Shown here piece by piece: positions 1 through 11,719 of a stretch of 64,000 nt of DNA. The notes under the pieces were generated by a model. The model was not told where the DNA came from and searched no databases. It saw only the letters and a program-made list of their open reading frames with translations. The position numbers and the translations under genes were made by a program. Source of the DNA: Rhabdornis inornatus (lineage: Eukaryota; Chordata; Aves; Passeriformes; Rhabdornithidae); the NCBI GenBank assembly GCA_013397075.1, contig VWZS01000308.1, positions 394,553-458,552 of the forward strand, in the 5' to 3' direction. The stretch's first letter is position 1. Every line of letters begins with the position of its first letter.

Positions 1-3000
1 CATGGGCAGGGATGCCACCCACCAGAGTAAGTTGTTCAGGGTCCCATTCAACCTGGTCCTGAAATTTATATTTATCTGTATTTATGTGCATTTTTACCCA
101 TAATAAATATATTTTAAATTTCTTTCTCCCATATGCATTTCAGTTATTCTTTCTCTACTGAGTTTTGCTAATGTCTGTTTGATGATTTTGGTGGGGTTTC
201 AAAAGGTGACTTTTTTGCTAAATCCCCTTCTCCATTGATTTTACCACAAGCCACATGTCCTTAGAGTTATAACAGCAGTAAAGCTATCTCTTCAGAGGGG
301 TATTTGCATCGCTACTCACTAGTCAGTGCTGGACTTAAAATCTTGTAATCACAGCAATTTCTTTTGTCTTTTTTTTTTCTGTGTTTTGCAACTTCTAGGT
401 TGAGATTAGCCTGTGAGTACCTTCAAAGACTAGCCATGTAGTACAAAATAATTTCATTTTATTCAGCTCCTTCCCATGCTTTCAGATTGATTATTGAAGC
501 CAGAGTAGCTGTTCATCTGTGCTCTCCTTCAGTTCGAGCATTCAAGGAAAAAAAAAAAAAACAAAACAAAAAAAACACACTTCTTTCCATATTCATTTTC
601 AAGAAGAGCTAAAAGCATCAATAATAAACAGATTTCTTTGTGAAAGTTCATTTGTTTAGGAATATCCTTAGAAGCCTGTTTAATGAATGAAGCCTTCGGT
701 GTTCCTTTAGCTGGCTGTATGAAGATCTGAAGTATTTTGTGACTTATTAAAGGTTTGATCTATCCTAAAAAGGAAACCAGAAAACTTTCGAGCCTGAAAT
801 AAAAATTAGATTTGCATTGTTTAAAAATGTGGAGCTAATGGTTTCCTGTAGGGGAAACACCTGTTACTAGTAGAGTATTAAAACAATATTCCAGATTCCA
901 TGAAAGTGAATAAAGAGCTCAAAGAACCATTCAGACAGAAAGCCTTCAACAAAATTCAGCAAAGACTATCAATCACACTAGAAAGCCTTGATGAAATGTT
1001 TTCATTACTTCTAAACAACAAAAGGTGTCTTCCTGGGGAAAAAAGAAATCCTTGGGGATATTTCAGCCGATTAATTATACAAATAAATTGTCTCTTTTGT
1101 AACAAAGTGATTACAAACAACATTGCAATGTGCCTCTCAAACTTCAGAAAGTAAGTATTTCAATACTGGTAGGAAAATTTAAATTTCAAAGCATGTTCTT
1201 TTTCATTTTTTGTAAATGCCTGCATGTTTAGGAGGAAGAAAGTAATTGAAGGCGAATCTGAGGGAAAGCTATCATAGAGGGTTTTATTCTTCCATTCCAG
1301 CTCCTGTTGATTGGTATCTTATCTTGAAATTCATCCCATTGATCAAGTGTGATGATTTACATAGGAAGAGAGCACTCAGGATGAGCACTGTAGCATATTT
1401 CAGACCATAATTCCCTGAAATCAACAGAAATCTGTATGTGCACTCAATGTCTACTGCAAAGGAGGACTCCTCCTAAAGTAAACACAGTGAAATGAAAAAT
1501 TTCTACAACGAGAGCTGGCATAATAGAAATGGCCAGGGACTAATGAAAGTGAGTTCCTTATTTTCTGTTAAAGTTTCAGTGGTATTGTATATGTGATTTT
1601 TTTCCTTAAACTTTGAAGACCAAGGGCAACCCATATTGTAATTTTCATGGTTCACGGCACAGATGATAATACGCAATTTTATTAGCTGATTTCAAATCAA
1701 GTCCACAACTCCTGGTTGAGCTAGAGGATATTGTTTCATAAAATAGCTAATATTACGTTAAATACTTTATGTAACAGAGAATTGACAGTTTCAACAGAGA
1801 AGTTGCTCCAATATCATTATTATTAAATATTATCACCTGAATTCTTGTCTGAATGTATCCACTCTCAGTAGCAAGACTCTGCAGTGTCACATTGTACTAG
1901 TGTCTGCATTAAAATTTCTTTACTAAAATTATATTTTCTTGCATATATTCAGAATCCCTTTTTAAATAAATGAACTCATTATTTTTTTTCTTTAAGTTTC
2001 TCACTATAAAACAGATTTCCTAGAGTAAAAAGCATGTCTGTCAGTTTTCAGTCCTTTATAAAGGACACTAACTTTGAAACATGAAAAAGGGATATTAGAA
2101 TGATTATATGATTAACATATAATGTTTATTTAATATATATTGCTATATATGACATATAAAACATATAAAAGTTTTGTCTATGCTCTTATTCAATATTCTC
2201 TGACTGTTAATCAAAGTATTGTTTCTTAAAGTGCCTAGTTAATGAATTTTGATTAGAATAATTATTTAAAAGATTGCTTCATAGGACTTATCTATAATAT
2301 GATGTCTAGCAAAAAAATATAGAAAAATAAAGCTGGAAATTTATGTAACCCAGTAAAATAAACTTAAATTATGTATTTAATCTGATGAGTTTTAATATTG
2401 TTTATCATAAACTGAAGTTCAGAATCATTAGTTGTGTATATCTCACTGCAATTTTTAGCGCACCTCTTTATTTGAATTTTGTGGGCTTTGGGACAATTGA
2501 TTTGTGGACGTTCACAAGATTTCTGTACATTTATTACCATTAACCTCCAGCTGGATGATTTCAGCCTTGATTCCTCTTAAAATAGCTTCTGTGTGTGCTC
2601 TAGCAATTTTTCTATATCAGTGAAGAGCAGTCTCACCTATTTTGCCAGCAGTTATTTCTCTGTTAGTGCAGAGGATCCCTAGTTCAATCAGCTCTTCTAA
2701 ATGGATTGTTTTTATTCCACCTCCACCATGGGCTGTGATGTGATTTCCCTGATGTATGTGTCTAACTCCAATGCATCTGAGGAATTAGCCACATCTGTGC
2801 ACTCCATGTAACATTATATTGTTATAATAATCACAGGAATGCAGAAGTCACGAGGATCTCTTTCATATTCTGACCTGTGTTGAAAAAGCAAAGAAACAAA
2901 AATATTAGATGCTCTGAACTCTCTGTTAATGCAAATGGCTTATATAAAATATTTTAGTAAGTGTGAAGATAGTTTTTTTCTGTTAATTTTCAGTGATCAA

Positions 3001-4379
3001 AAATATCTGAAAAGATGTTAAAATATAGCAAAATCTCTGACATCTCAAAGCTGCAGAAGATAGTGTTTAACTGGCCTGTAAAAATTATGATATTACAAAT
3101 TGGAGACCAACAAATGGGCTTTTATTTTTTTCTAGTTAAGAACCTAATGTACCTGTTCGTTTTATTTGACTCTGTTTTTTTTCGGGTTTTTTTCTGAATT
3201 ACAGAGTCATTCAGATAGAATGGATAAGTAGCCATTCAGCTACCCAGATAATGATAAATAGGACTAAAAAGTATTGTCTCCATTTTAGAGGAGATATCCT
3301 CTTGAAAAATGATGGTAAGTTACACTGACATCAATAAGGACAGCCTGAACAGTACAGCTGAAGAATATTGAAAATTAATATAGATGCCTGCTGAATATCT
3401 GTGAATGGTACAAATATTGTAAAATAATAATACATAGAGAAAATGTGTGTCATGCTGGATGAAACCTAGCTGTGTGAACTCAATGTTCAGTTTCATTCTG
3501 TGAAAACTTCAAATTTTTCACTTTAAAAATCATTTTACTTGCCACAGATTTCTAATGACCCCAAATTCTAGAAGACCTGAAAATAGGATCAATTCGCTTT
3601 TTTTAAGATACAGCAATGAAACCATTAAAGATGTTCAGATACCATTTAAGTTTTGAATGTTGGTACTCCATAGAATGAAAACCAAAATAAAATCCTCACT
3701 GTATTAATATTCCTTTGACAAATGAATTCAAAGCACCTGTTTTTGAAAAGGGCAGCCCAAGAGATGTACGTTTGTTATATAGTAGGTGTTATACAGTGCA
3801 CTCTATCATTTGTTTTATAAATCTTCTTTGATATTTTATAACCCTTTTATACTACAATATTGTAATTACAACCTGTGAATTATAGATGTAATTATGTTGC
3901 AATTACTGTAATGAGGACAGCAATGGCAGTGCAGAACCAGTTTAAGAGAACTTGATAAATGTGAGTGAAAAACAAAAGAAACAGAAAAAGAATATTATTT
4001 CATGCCAACAGTCAAACCACAGTAATACATTGTCTTTTCAAGCTAAAAGAATTTTTTTTTTTTTCAGCATTTAACAGTCTATAGAAATAAGCAAATCTAA
4101 AAAACTGAGACTGGGAATCATCCTGAAAACTCATAGGTGCTTTTAAAATATCAGAGTGGTGTGTGAGAGTCAAGTCTGGGATTCAGGGAATCAACACGTT
4201 TTCGGGTTTTTCCACCAATTCTTTGATGTGTCTCTATTATTGATTTTTTCTTTTGATGACTGAAGAGTTTATTATGTGTTCTGATCTGTTGATAATGTTT
4301 GCTGCTGTCATGTTCAAATTAACTTTGAATTCTTTTGTGTTATTATACAATTGACGACAAACGGCTAATTTTTGGGGAG
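1..4379. other. AT-rich noncoding stretch
   Basis: No gene, RNA or classifiable repeat is visible. The block is AT-rich and CpG-poor. It has an A-rich run at 548-576 (14 A, then A/C mixture) and a very AT-rich patch at about 2090-2170 built from TATA/ATAT steps. Open frames here are short and look random. The longest ATG frame (900-1154, 84 codons) happens to end over a donor-like aaa/gtaagt, but it has no convincing upstream acceptor and no recognisable family. The block is probably intergenic or intronic DNA. Confidence 0.6.
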
Positions 4380-4404
4380 CTGTGCTCTTGGCAGCTGTGT
4401 CCTG

Positions 4405-4418
4405 GTTGCCAAGGCAAG
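4405..4418 (+). promoter_or_regulatory. X-box (RFX-type) like palindrome
   Basis: The sequence gttgccaaggcaag resembles the RFX-family X-box, an inverted repeat of GTTGCC and GGCAAC with a 0-3 base spacer. It keeps ten symmetric positions (ttgcc, aa, ggcaa) and differs from the ideal only in the last base. It sits in a slightly GC-richer 60-bp island (4370-4425) within AT-rich DNA. Such motifs occur by chance, so this is a motif match only. Conservation in other birds would be needed to call it functional. Confidence 0.25.
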
Positions 4419-4425
4419 GTTTATT

Positions 4426-7315
4426 GAGACCTATTCATCAAAATCCCATGCATGAAGGCTGCAGAGAAGCTGTGGTAAGTAAGTAATTAGTTTGTTGTGT
4501 GTTGTGTGTTTGTACCCTTCTGTGTGAGTCCCCATGTTGTGTCATGTTGGTGATTGCAGTGCTGGAGATGCCTTCAGGTTTGAAGTGGTTTTCATACAAC
4601 ACTTCAGCAGTCACTGTCCAAATCTACAGTACAGTGACTCTCTCACAGAGAACAAACATAACAGCCCCAAATTCTTGCTTACACTTGTTCCAGCTTATTT
4701 AATCCTTCCAGCTCTAAGGAAGATTTCTCATACCATATGTCTTTATTTGTTGACCGGGGATTTAAACCACTCAGCTGATCTGAGTCTGTTGTGAGGCTGC
4801 AACAAGGCTGGGAGGGGTTCTCTCCTGGAATGAAACATGATTACATGGGATAGATGAACTTTCATGGTTCCCTGATCCACTGCAGCAGTGTCACTGTCAA
4901 GCTGTGAAGCTCATCTCTGGGGTGATGTGCCTGGGAGTTGTGATTCCCATACCTTGTCAAACTGCAACAGCTGGACTTCCCTGGGAATGGAGAATCTGTC
5001 CTCAGCTTTCTCCCCTGAAACACAGTTCAGGGACCTAATTGCACTTAATGAGAAATACCAGGGAAACTTCAGCTAATAAGGGCTTCTCTGTCCTCTTTCT
5101 TTGGAGTTTGAAGCACAGTTTTGTCCATACCAAGGTGTTTCCTACTTTCATATCTCAGAAATAACTCACAGATTTTGATATATTAATCTTCATGTGCTCG
5201 GCAGTAACCAGTCTGTTGATTTATATCAAGGCAGACTATTGGCCTGCTTTATTTTTTTTTTTCTTTCCCCTGCTATGACAGCCTGGAATGCCATCTGCTG
5301 CTGGGATTCTTATCCCTTAAACTAAGTGTGTAATTCAAGTATACAATACAGTATTGTACTTCTGTTTTTTTTAAACTGCACAGCTGTTGGGTACAAAAGA
5401 TAAACTCCAACAGTGTTGTTTTAAGTCTGTTATCTATTAAATATCAATGAAGCCACGCATTGTTTAGCACCATTATCAAAGATGAGTTTTTTCTCCAAAT
5501 AATCAAATAAGCAATCTGCAGCACCAAACCAAGGTGGGGAATTTCATTAGGCTGTTGGGTATATCTAATGTTCTCATTTATCAAACCTTACAGAACAAAG
5601 ATGTTCATTCACTTGAAATGGTACAGTCCTGTACTTAAAATAGAAATGCTAAGGAAAAATGTAAAATTATTCCTGCTAAAGAGGCAAGTAGGAAGTAGTG
5701 CAATAAAAAGTCTTGAATAAATTAAATAAGCAACGAGTAAAGAATATATTCCATCTTAAGTTGTAATTAACTCTTGAGAGAGATTCTTAGTTGGCTGGAG
5801 GATTTGAGCAAATCTCATGCTCATAATTTGTACTTAAAGGAAACGTTTTAAACGAGAATGACTTTTGAAACTGCAAATGTTTTGGTATAGGCTAAAAAAA
5901 TATCAAATTATCAAATCAAACAACAACAAAAAAAAAGCTCTTTATTTTTGCTTGACACGTGCTAGTCACTTTTAACCTGGAAAGGATTTGAAGCTTTTCA
6001 GTACAATAAGAACCTAGTGGAAACATGTCACCATACACTGTGCCATATGTAACATGTGGGCATATCTCATGCCTTGTCAGCGTATCAGGAGTTAGGCTAC
6101 AGAGAGGATATCTGAATAATTCCGTAAGAGACTGTTAATCATAGAGAGCTGCATATTAATCTTCCCTACAAACAAAGAAGAAGAAGCACCAGAAGAAGCT
6201 GTACCCACAGTAGGGAGAAGAATGGGAGGCATCTGGGAGAGGAAGCTCTGTTAATCAGCACTTTTGGTTAGTTTTCAAATTCTTTCATCACAAAATAAAG
6301 CTGGGAGCTGCTCCTTTGCAACACTCAAAATAATTGAAGGGCTACTTAAATACTGGCTATACAAAATAATGTATACTGGATATCCAAAATAATGTTGTAA
6401 TGCAGAATAATTAAGTACCTTTTCTCTGGAGGTGAGATTAGAAGCAGAAGTATGTCGTTCCACATGCTCTAATCAATGTAATCAAGAATTTTGCTTTGTC
6501 TCTGGGGAAAATTACCTGATTTAAAAAAAAAAAAAAAAAAATTTAGGAACTAGAGACACTCCCTTCACCATGTCTTTCCCGTACATTGGGGAGCTGTAGG
6601 ATTCTCCTGAGATGCAGATTTGAACTCTTTCAGACTGAAGAAGCCATTGAATCTGCCTTTGGCATGCCGGCACCTGAACTACCATTTGAAAACTAGGGCA
6701 TTTCTACAGCTTCCTCCTTCAGATATATTTTTGTATGTAAATAACCCATGACTGCTTTTTCTGATGTAATTCACTCCTGACTGTTAAGTAACTCTGAGAT
6801 GGCAGGAACATTCTTCCTCTTAGAAAATAACCAGAAGTCTTTTCCTTCTTTAACTACATGGAGACAATTCTCAACGCAGATGGAAACAAACATTTGCTGC
6901 TCAAGAACGAATTCTTAAGTGAAAGCATATAGACATCAATAGACACCAACTTAGATGGGTTTTGAGAGTTAGAGTCCTGGAGTTAGTTTCCCCAATTCTA
7001 CCTAAGCTCCTTTTTAGGGATCTTAATTCGTATGGGAATCTGCGAGCTTAGAGTCTAGTTCTTCAAAAGTATTTAGTCAGCTGATTCCATGAATGTTTAG
7101 GTACTCAAGAACTTTTAAAGATATGAGCCTAAATGTCTCTCTTTGGTACATTACAGAAAGCCATCTGTAGGGCAGGAAATCGAGCTCCCTTGGGGCTGCT
7201 GCTGTAACTGCACCATCTTCCCTCTCATTGTCCCTGTGCAGCTCTGAGATGAACTCCCCCTGAAACCTCTGAGATCAGCCAGCTCTAGATTTGTAAGAGA
7301 TTATTACTGTTTGTA
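4426..7315. other. AT-rich noncoding stretch with poly(A)
   Basis: No gene or known repeat is visible. A 19-base A run lies at 6523-6541. It is not preceded by a recognisable retroposed gene, and I found no flanking target-site duplication, so I treat it as simple sequence. Open frames at 4499-4794 and 4888-5076 on the plus strand and 6275-6463 on the minus strand are short and do not resemble any family. Confidence 0.55.
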
Positions 7316-7319
7316 TTAC

Positions 7320-7392
7320 AAAAAACAAAACAAAACCAAAAGGAAAAAAAAAAAAGAAAAAAAACAGCAAAACAAACCCAAACAAACAAACC
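7320..7392. repeat. A/C-rich low-complexity tract
   Basis: About 73 bases made almost only of A and C, with AAAAC-like and AAAC-like units, a pure A run in the middle, and an end of caaacaaaca type repeats. It is the strand complement in character of the G/T tracts at 8.04, 29.5 and 33.7 kb. It is probably a decayed simple repeat that grew from an A-rich retroposon tail, although no element body is recognisable next to it. Confidence 0.7.
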
Positions 7393-8039
7393 CGCTTACA
7401 CAATATGGCACTTTTGGATGCTATTCATTGTTCCTTGAATTGAAAAAACACAGGATAAAAACTGGTGTGTGCCTTTGAGTTTATGTCACAATTTTCAAGT
7501 CCTCTTGTTGGGTTAGGCACTTATCTTTCACTGAATTCCAATGAGATTTTTACACCTAGCAGGAGCCTCTAAGTTTATTCAAAATCCCCTTTTCAAGAAC
7601 TTAAATTGTAGCATCTGAGAGTAAAACCTGATACAGGTCTGGGAGGTGGTACTGGGATGTTTCTGTTCTGTAGCTGAGACAAATCTATTAGAAATATTTA
7701 GAAAATCATGATTATGAATTTCATTTTAAAATGCCTGTGAACCCTTGAATGTGCAGCTGTGGTTGATCTCTTTTTTGCAGTGCTATGGTGTCCCAGTCCC
7801 ATGCCATGAGAGGTAGTGGGAAATTTTTTGCTGATTTTGATGACAGAAGACTGAAAAATACCCTTGTGAAGAGGAACAGATCTGCCTTATGAAAGTCAGG
7901 AACAGTGGCATTAACTCTTTGATGCTATCTCTATTTCAATTTTAGTCTATCCAAATGAGAACAGCATTCCTCCAGTGGTAGGAAACCAAAACAATGGTTT
8001 TGCATATGCTTCAGAGTAAATGTTACTCTGGTAAAACCC
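7393..8039. other. Noncoding stretch, nothing recognised
   Basis: Moderately AT-rich unique-looking sequence between two low-complexity tracts. I see no repeat consensus, splice-framed open frame or structural motif. Confidence 0.5.
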
Positions 8040-8203
8040 CTTTTTCTGTTCTGTTTTGGTTTGGGATTTTTTTCTTGTTGCTGTTGGTTTTATGTTTTGT
8101 TTTTAGTTTTTGTTTTGTGGGGTTTTTTTAATGGTTTTTGGGGTTGGTTATTTTTGTTTGTTTATTGGTTTTGGGGTGTTTTTTGGTTGTTTGCTTGCTT
8201 AAA
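8040..8203. repeat. G/T-rich strand-asymmetric tract
   Basis: About 160 bases in which the plus strand is nearly all T and G, with units such as ggttttt, tgtttg and gggtttttt and only isolated A or C. Because T/G-only DNA has few stop codons on this strand, it opens a long artificial reading frame (8061-8630) rich in Phe, Trp, Gly and Leu. It is best read as a diverged simple repeat. The G-runs might allow local G-quadruplex folding, but most are short. Confidence 0.8.
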
Positions 8204-8900
8204 TAACCTCTGCCTGCACCTGGCAGGCAGCTGCCCAGTAAAGCCAGCCACCACAGTCATTTATAAAGCACAGGGTCCAGCTCCTGACCCCAAGCCCTGC
8301 TTGCTGTTTGCTTCCAGGAGTGAATTTTGTGTTGATGACAAGTTAACATTGTTAATGGAAATTCCATTTGTCCTCAGTTTTCACTTTGGGCTCTTTGGCT
8401 GCCTGTGCAATTTCCTACACTCTGCACCATGCCTCAGGGTCCTCATTTCTGCTGTTTGGGCTCTGGGATCTTTAGCAGGCTGCAGCTCTCCATCAGGGGT
8501 GGGCAGCCCTGCCCTTCTGCTCCAGCAATGGGGAATGCAAGGGGCTTTGGCACCCAGGGTGTGCTGTTTGTTTTCCTGTTTCCATACCTGCTCCTGTGCT
8601 CCAGAGATGCTGATGGAAGGTGGTGTGTGAGCATATTTTGGGGTCTGGAGCATGGTTTTGGGAGGGATATGATTTACTGCTGAAGCTGTGAGGCTGCTTC
8701 AGGCAGGGAGGTGGGTGGAGTTAATCCTGGGGTTTCTGACTTTAGCAGCAGGTCAGGAATTAGGTGACTTACTAGAGAATGTCATTAGAGAACACCCAGG
8801 CAGTCTGGGTATAATAAACAACAAAGCCTTAAGTCCAGAGGACCCCATTAACACTCAATGTGTCTTTGAAAGTATTAGAGCCTAACAACACCACAGACTA
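8204..8900. other. GC-richer block, unclassified
   Basis: Directly after the G/T tract, base composition changes to about 50 percent GC for some 500 bp, with many ctg/cag steps. It then returns to AT-rich sequence by about 8.9 kb. Several overlapping open frames exist on both strands (for example 8381-8653 minus and 8405-8683 plus), but none has a recognisable domain. Overlap on both strands argues for composition rather than coding. It could be an old transposon fragment whose family I do not recognise. Confidence 0.4.
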
Positions 8901-9900
8901 CTTTGTATTTTAGCTGTAAGATGCTCAGGAGTATTAGGTGTAAAGCCTTCATGAGAATCTGCCATGTGTTAAAGTTTATCTGGCTGTAGCATTCAACCAC
9001 TCCTTCCTAGCCTGGTCGCCCTTAGATCTATCTCCCATATTGCAGGGGCTAATTTTAAAGCAAATAAAATAATCATGGCTGTGAAGGCATGACAGGCTCT
9101 TGGACTTCAGTTTCTTTCTCAAAGGAAGCAAAAAAATTTACAATATATAGTCTGCATAAGACAAAATAATAGATAACTATTGACTGAAACATCTTAATTC
9201 TTTAACATCTTTTACTGGAAAACTTACCTAATGCTTTAAAACTTGAAAATATAAATTTTGAAAGAAAATTAAAATGGAAAGCATTTGGTTCCTAGAATGA
9301 TGAAATGAGATATTTTGACATTTATAGAAATTGCTTACACTTATAAAATGAAGTTCCTGTAAAGCTTATTGATTTGTGTAATGTTAACTTTCCAAAGACA
9401 TGAGTAGTCTGTCAGCATGTTCCATTGAAATGTCAGGCATTCTTATTAAAAGTTGTAAATAACATATTTACAAATACAAGCATCTGAAACAAAGCACAAA
9501 TAATATAATAATAGATGGCACCTAATGGTAGCTTTTTAGACATTATGCAAACTTACAGTCAGGTGTTGTTTACTGCTTTGTGAATTTTTGCCATTAGGTA
9601 AAAAATCAGTTTCACGAGCATCACAATAAACTTTTGTAAGGAAGCTAAACTTTTTAATAACTGGTTGTAACCGCCACAAGGAGCTCATTTGTCACAATCT
9701 AAACTATACTGTTCATCTTCACAATCATTACAGTTTGACTAGTAACAGGTAGTCATTTAAATATAATGAGTCCTAGCTAGGAAAGAAGCCGAGAAGAAAA
9801 TAATTTTGTATTATGGACTGTAATAAAACGGTAATAATCCGTTTTTCTTGCTAAACGAAGTTTCCAGATTTGCAGTCTGACTACTGTAATTTTAAAACTT
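8901..9900. other. AT-rich block, possible conserved noncoding DNA
   Basis: Unique-looking AT-rich sequence without repeats, low-complexity runs or transposon signatures. The part from about 9540 to 9890 has a dense, non-repetitive texture that often marks conserved noncoding elements in vertebrates. That is only an impression, since one sequence gives no conservation evidence. No exon-like open frame is present. Confidence 0.25.
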
Positions 9901-10045
9901 GGCAGGACAAAGCCTAGGGGTAGTTTGGATGGTCTTTGGTGTCAAGGCAGGTGGACATCCCTTATCTTGGGCTGCTCCATGACTGCTCACCTCACTTTCT
10001 CAGTTCTGCTTCTGACGTGTGCCATGCTGGTCAGTGATGTCAGAG

Positions 10046-10142
10046 GGTGTGAGATGGTGACATGTGATATCAGCAGGTGTGGATGATGATGACAGGTCAC
10101 CCCCGTGGGTGTGTGATGGTGACAGGACACCCCAGTGGGTGT
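10046..10142. repeat. Minisatellite, 30-32 bp unit, about 3 copies
   Basis: Three successive units start with ggtgt at 10046, 10076 and 10108 and have lengths 30, 32 and 30 bases, followed by the start of a fourth at 10138. The shared core is ggtgtg..gatg..gacaggncaccccngtg. Units are partly diverged: the first carries atgtgatatcagca where later ones have the cacccc part. The array is GC-rich and lies in a GC-richer block (about 10.0-10.3 kb). The open frames running through it on both strands come from the repeat, not from a gene. Confidence 0.75.
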
Positions 10143-10149
10143 CTGGGGT

Positions 10150-10936
10150 GGGTATGACTGAGGCACAAGGTGGGGAAGCTGCCAGCAGCATGCTCAGTAA
10201 GCACAGAGCATCCCTGACCCCCCAGGGCCAGGCGGCAGGAATTCTCCACCCTCTCCAGGTGAAGTTTCCACACAAGGACCCCAGAAAACTGGGCTCTCTC
10301 TCCTGTGTGGTAGAAAATAAAAACATTCAGAACTCTGCTGCATTTGCAAAACCCTCGGTTTCTCACTGGCAGTAGCTTGTGCCTTCTGTGGAATGCTGTT
10401 TGCAGCAATGCCAGTGCAGTTCCTTTGTGGCAGCTCACTTGATAATAATTTGAAGAAATAGTCAAAATAATTTGAAATGATGGTGCAAGGCAGCTTTCCA
10501 GAGCAGAGAGGGTTATAAGCAATCAAAAGCATGTTTAGTGAGAAGTTGCAACATCACTGAGCCTGATTAGTTTAATTCAAAACAGCTTTATGTACTTTCC
10601 TTCATTCGCAGCACCATTCCTGGAGAGCTTTCCTGGAGCTTCTGAAGGAATATTCTGGGTATTTCTGTGCCTGTATCTTACAGAAGGTTTCTGCAGAAAA
10701 CTGAAAAAATTAATCATCTGTGAGACAGAAAAGCAGCTATGTTGTTTGCACTGCCTTTGGATGGCTATGGGCCATAAACAATGTTAATAAGCCAAAAAGA
10801 GGGAAGACAAGGTAGGAATATTTATACCTGGCTTTATCCTATATTCCAAATGTATGCCTGTAAGAGATAAAGGACCACAGTGCATTGGCCTTTCTGCATC
10901 TGCCCATGTCCAGTCACATCCCAGCTGAGGAGAGAG
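10150..10936. other. Noncoding stretch after the minisatellite
   Basis: GC-richer to about 10.3 kb, then AT-rich. Overlapping open frames on the minus strand (10000-10532) continue out of the minisatellite and match nothing I know. No promoter, exon or repeat consensus is supported. Confidence 0.45.
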
Positions 10937-10937
10937 C

Positions 10938-10966
10938 AGGGCAGGGAGGCAGGGAGGCAGGGAGGT
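10938..10966. repeat. Short (ggcaggga)n tandem repeat
   Basis: Three perfect 8-base units, ggcaggga, occupy 10940-10963 with partial units at both ends. The tract is purine-rich apart from one C per unit. It is a small simple repeat in otherwise unique DNA. Confidence 0.85.
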
Positions 10967-11227
10967 GGTTTGGCTGAATGCATTTCATCTCAGCTGCTGT
11001 ACACCTTGTGCCTTTAGCACTCAGAATAGCACTGGGGCCAAGCTGGGGATGACTCAGTTTCTGGGGAGGACTGGAGATGCCAAGGTAACTAACGTCACTT
11101 TGGTCTGCCCCCTCCTTCCTATTCTTTGTGCTGGGAAGAGGCACGAGGCACTGAGAAATAGGAATATTTAGTGCACATCGATTCAGAGCTGCCTTTCTGG
11201 CGAAAGCCCCTGAAAGTGACAAAAAAT

Positions 11228-11340
11228 CATAGGACTTTTTTTTTATCTAATAGAACAAAATTATTTCTATTTTTTTCCTAATATAGAAAAATATTTCTAT
11301 TTCTAAATAATATAAATATTTTTTCTAATTTTTCTAATAA
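11228..11340. repeat. AT-rich low-complexity tract at gap edge
   Basis: Repeated variants of tttctaat, aaatat and ttttttcta occupy the last 110 bases before the assembly gap. The far side of the gap (11700-11719) begins with taaaataaaaaataaaaaat. The unresolved sequence is therefore probably an AT-rich tandem or low-complexity array. Confidence 0.8.
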
Positions 11341-11699
11341 NNNNNNNNNNNNNNNNNNNNNNNNNNNNNNNNNNNNNNNNNNNNNNNNNNNNNNNNNNNN
11401 NNNNNNNNNNNNNNNNNNNNNNNNNNNNNNNNNNNNNNNNNNNNNNNNNNNNNNNNNNNNNNNNNNNNNNNNNNNNNNNNNNNNNNNNNNNNNNNNNNNN
11501 NNNNNNNNNNNNNNNNNNNNNNNNNNNNNNNNNNNNNNNNNNNNNNNNNNNNNNNNNNNNNNNNNNNNNNNNNNNNNNNNNNNNNNNNNNNNNNNNNNNN
11601 NNNNNNNNNNNNNNNNNNNNNNNNNNNNNNNNNNNNNNNNNNNNNNNNNNNNNNNNNNNNNNNNNNNNNNNNNNNNNNNNNNNNNNNNNNNNNNNNNNN
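11341..11699. other. Assembly gap (359 N)
   Basis: A run of 359 undetermined bases. The non-round length suggests an estimated gap or masked span rather than a fixed placeholder. Both flanks are AT-rich low-complexity sequence. Confidence 0.99.
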
Positions 11700-11719
11700 T
11701 AAAATAAAAAATAAAAAAT

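Noticed and set aside
900..1154. 84-codon frame ending on a donor-like gtaagt
   Set aside because: The donor-like sequence is attractive, but there is no good upstream acceptor and the peptide has no known relative.
6455..6541. Processed pseudogene ending in a poly(A) run
   Set aside because: A 19-base A run exists, but the upstream sequence shows no coding remnant, polyadenylation signal at the right distance or target-site duplication.
8061..8630. 189-codon open frame on the plus strand
   Set aside because: The same cause: its first part is the G/T tract at 8.04 kb, and the rest overlaps open frames in other phases and on the other strand.
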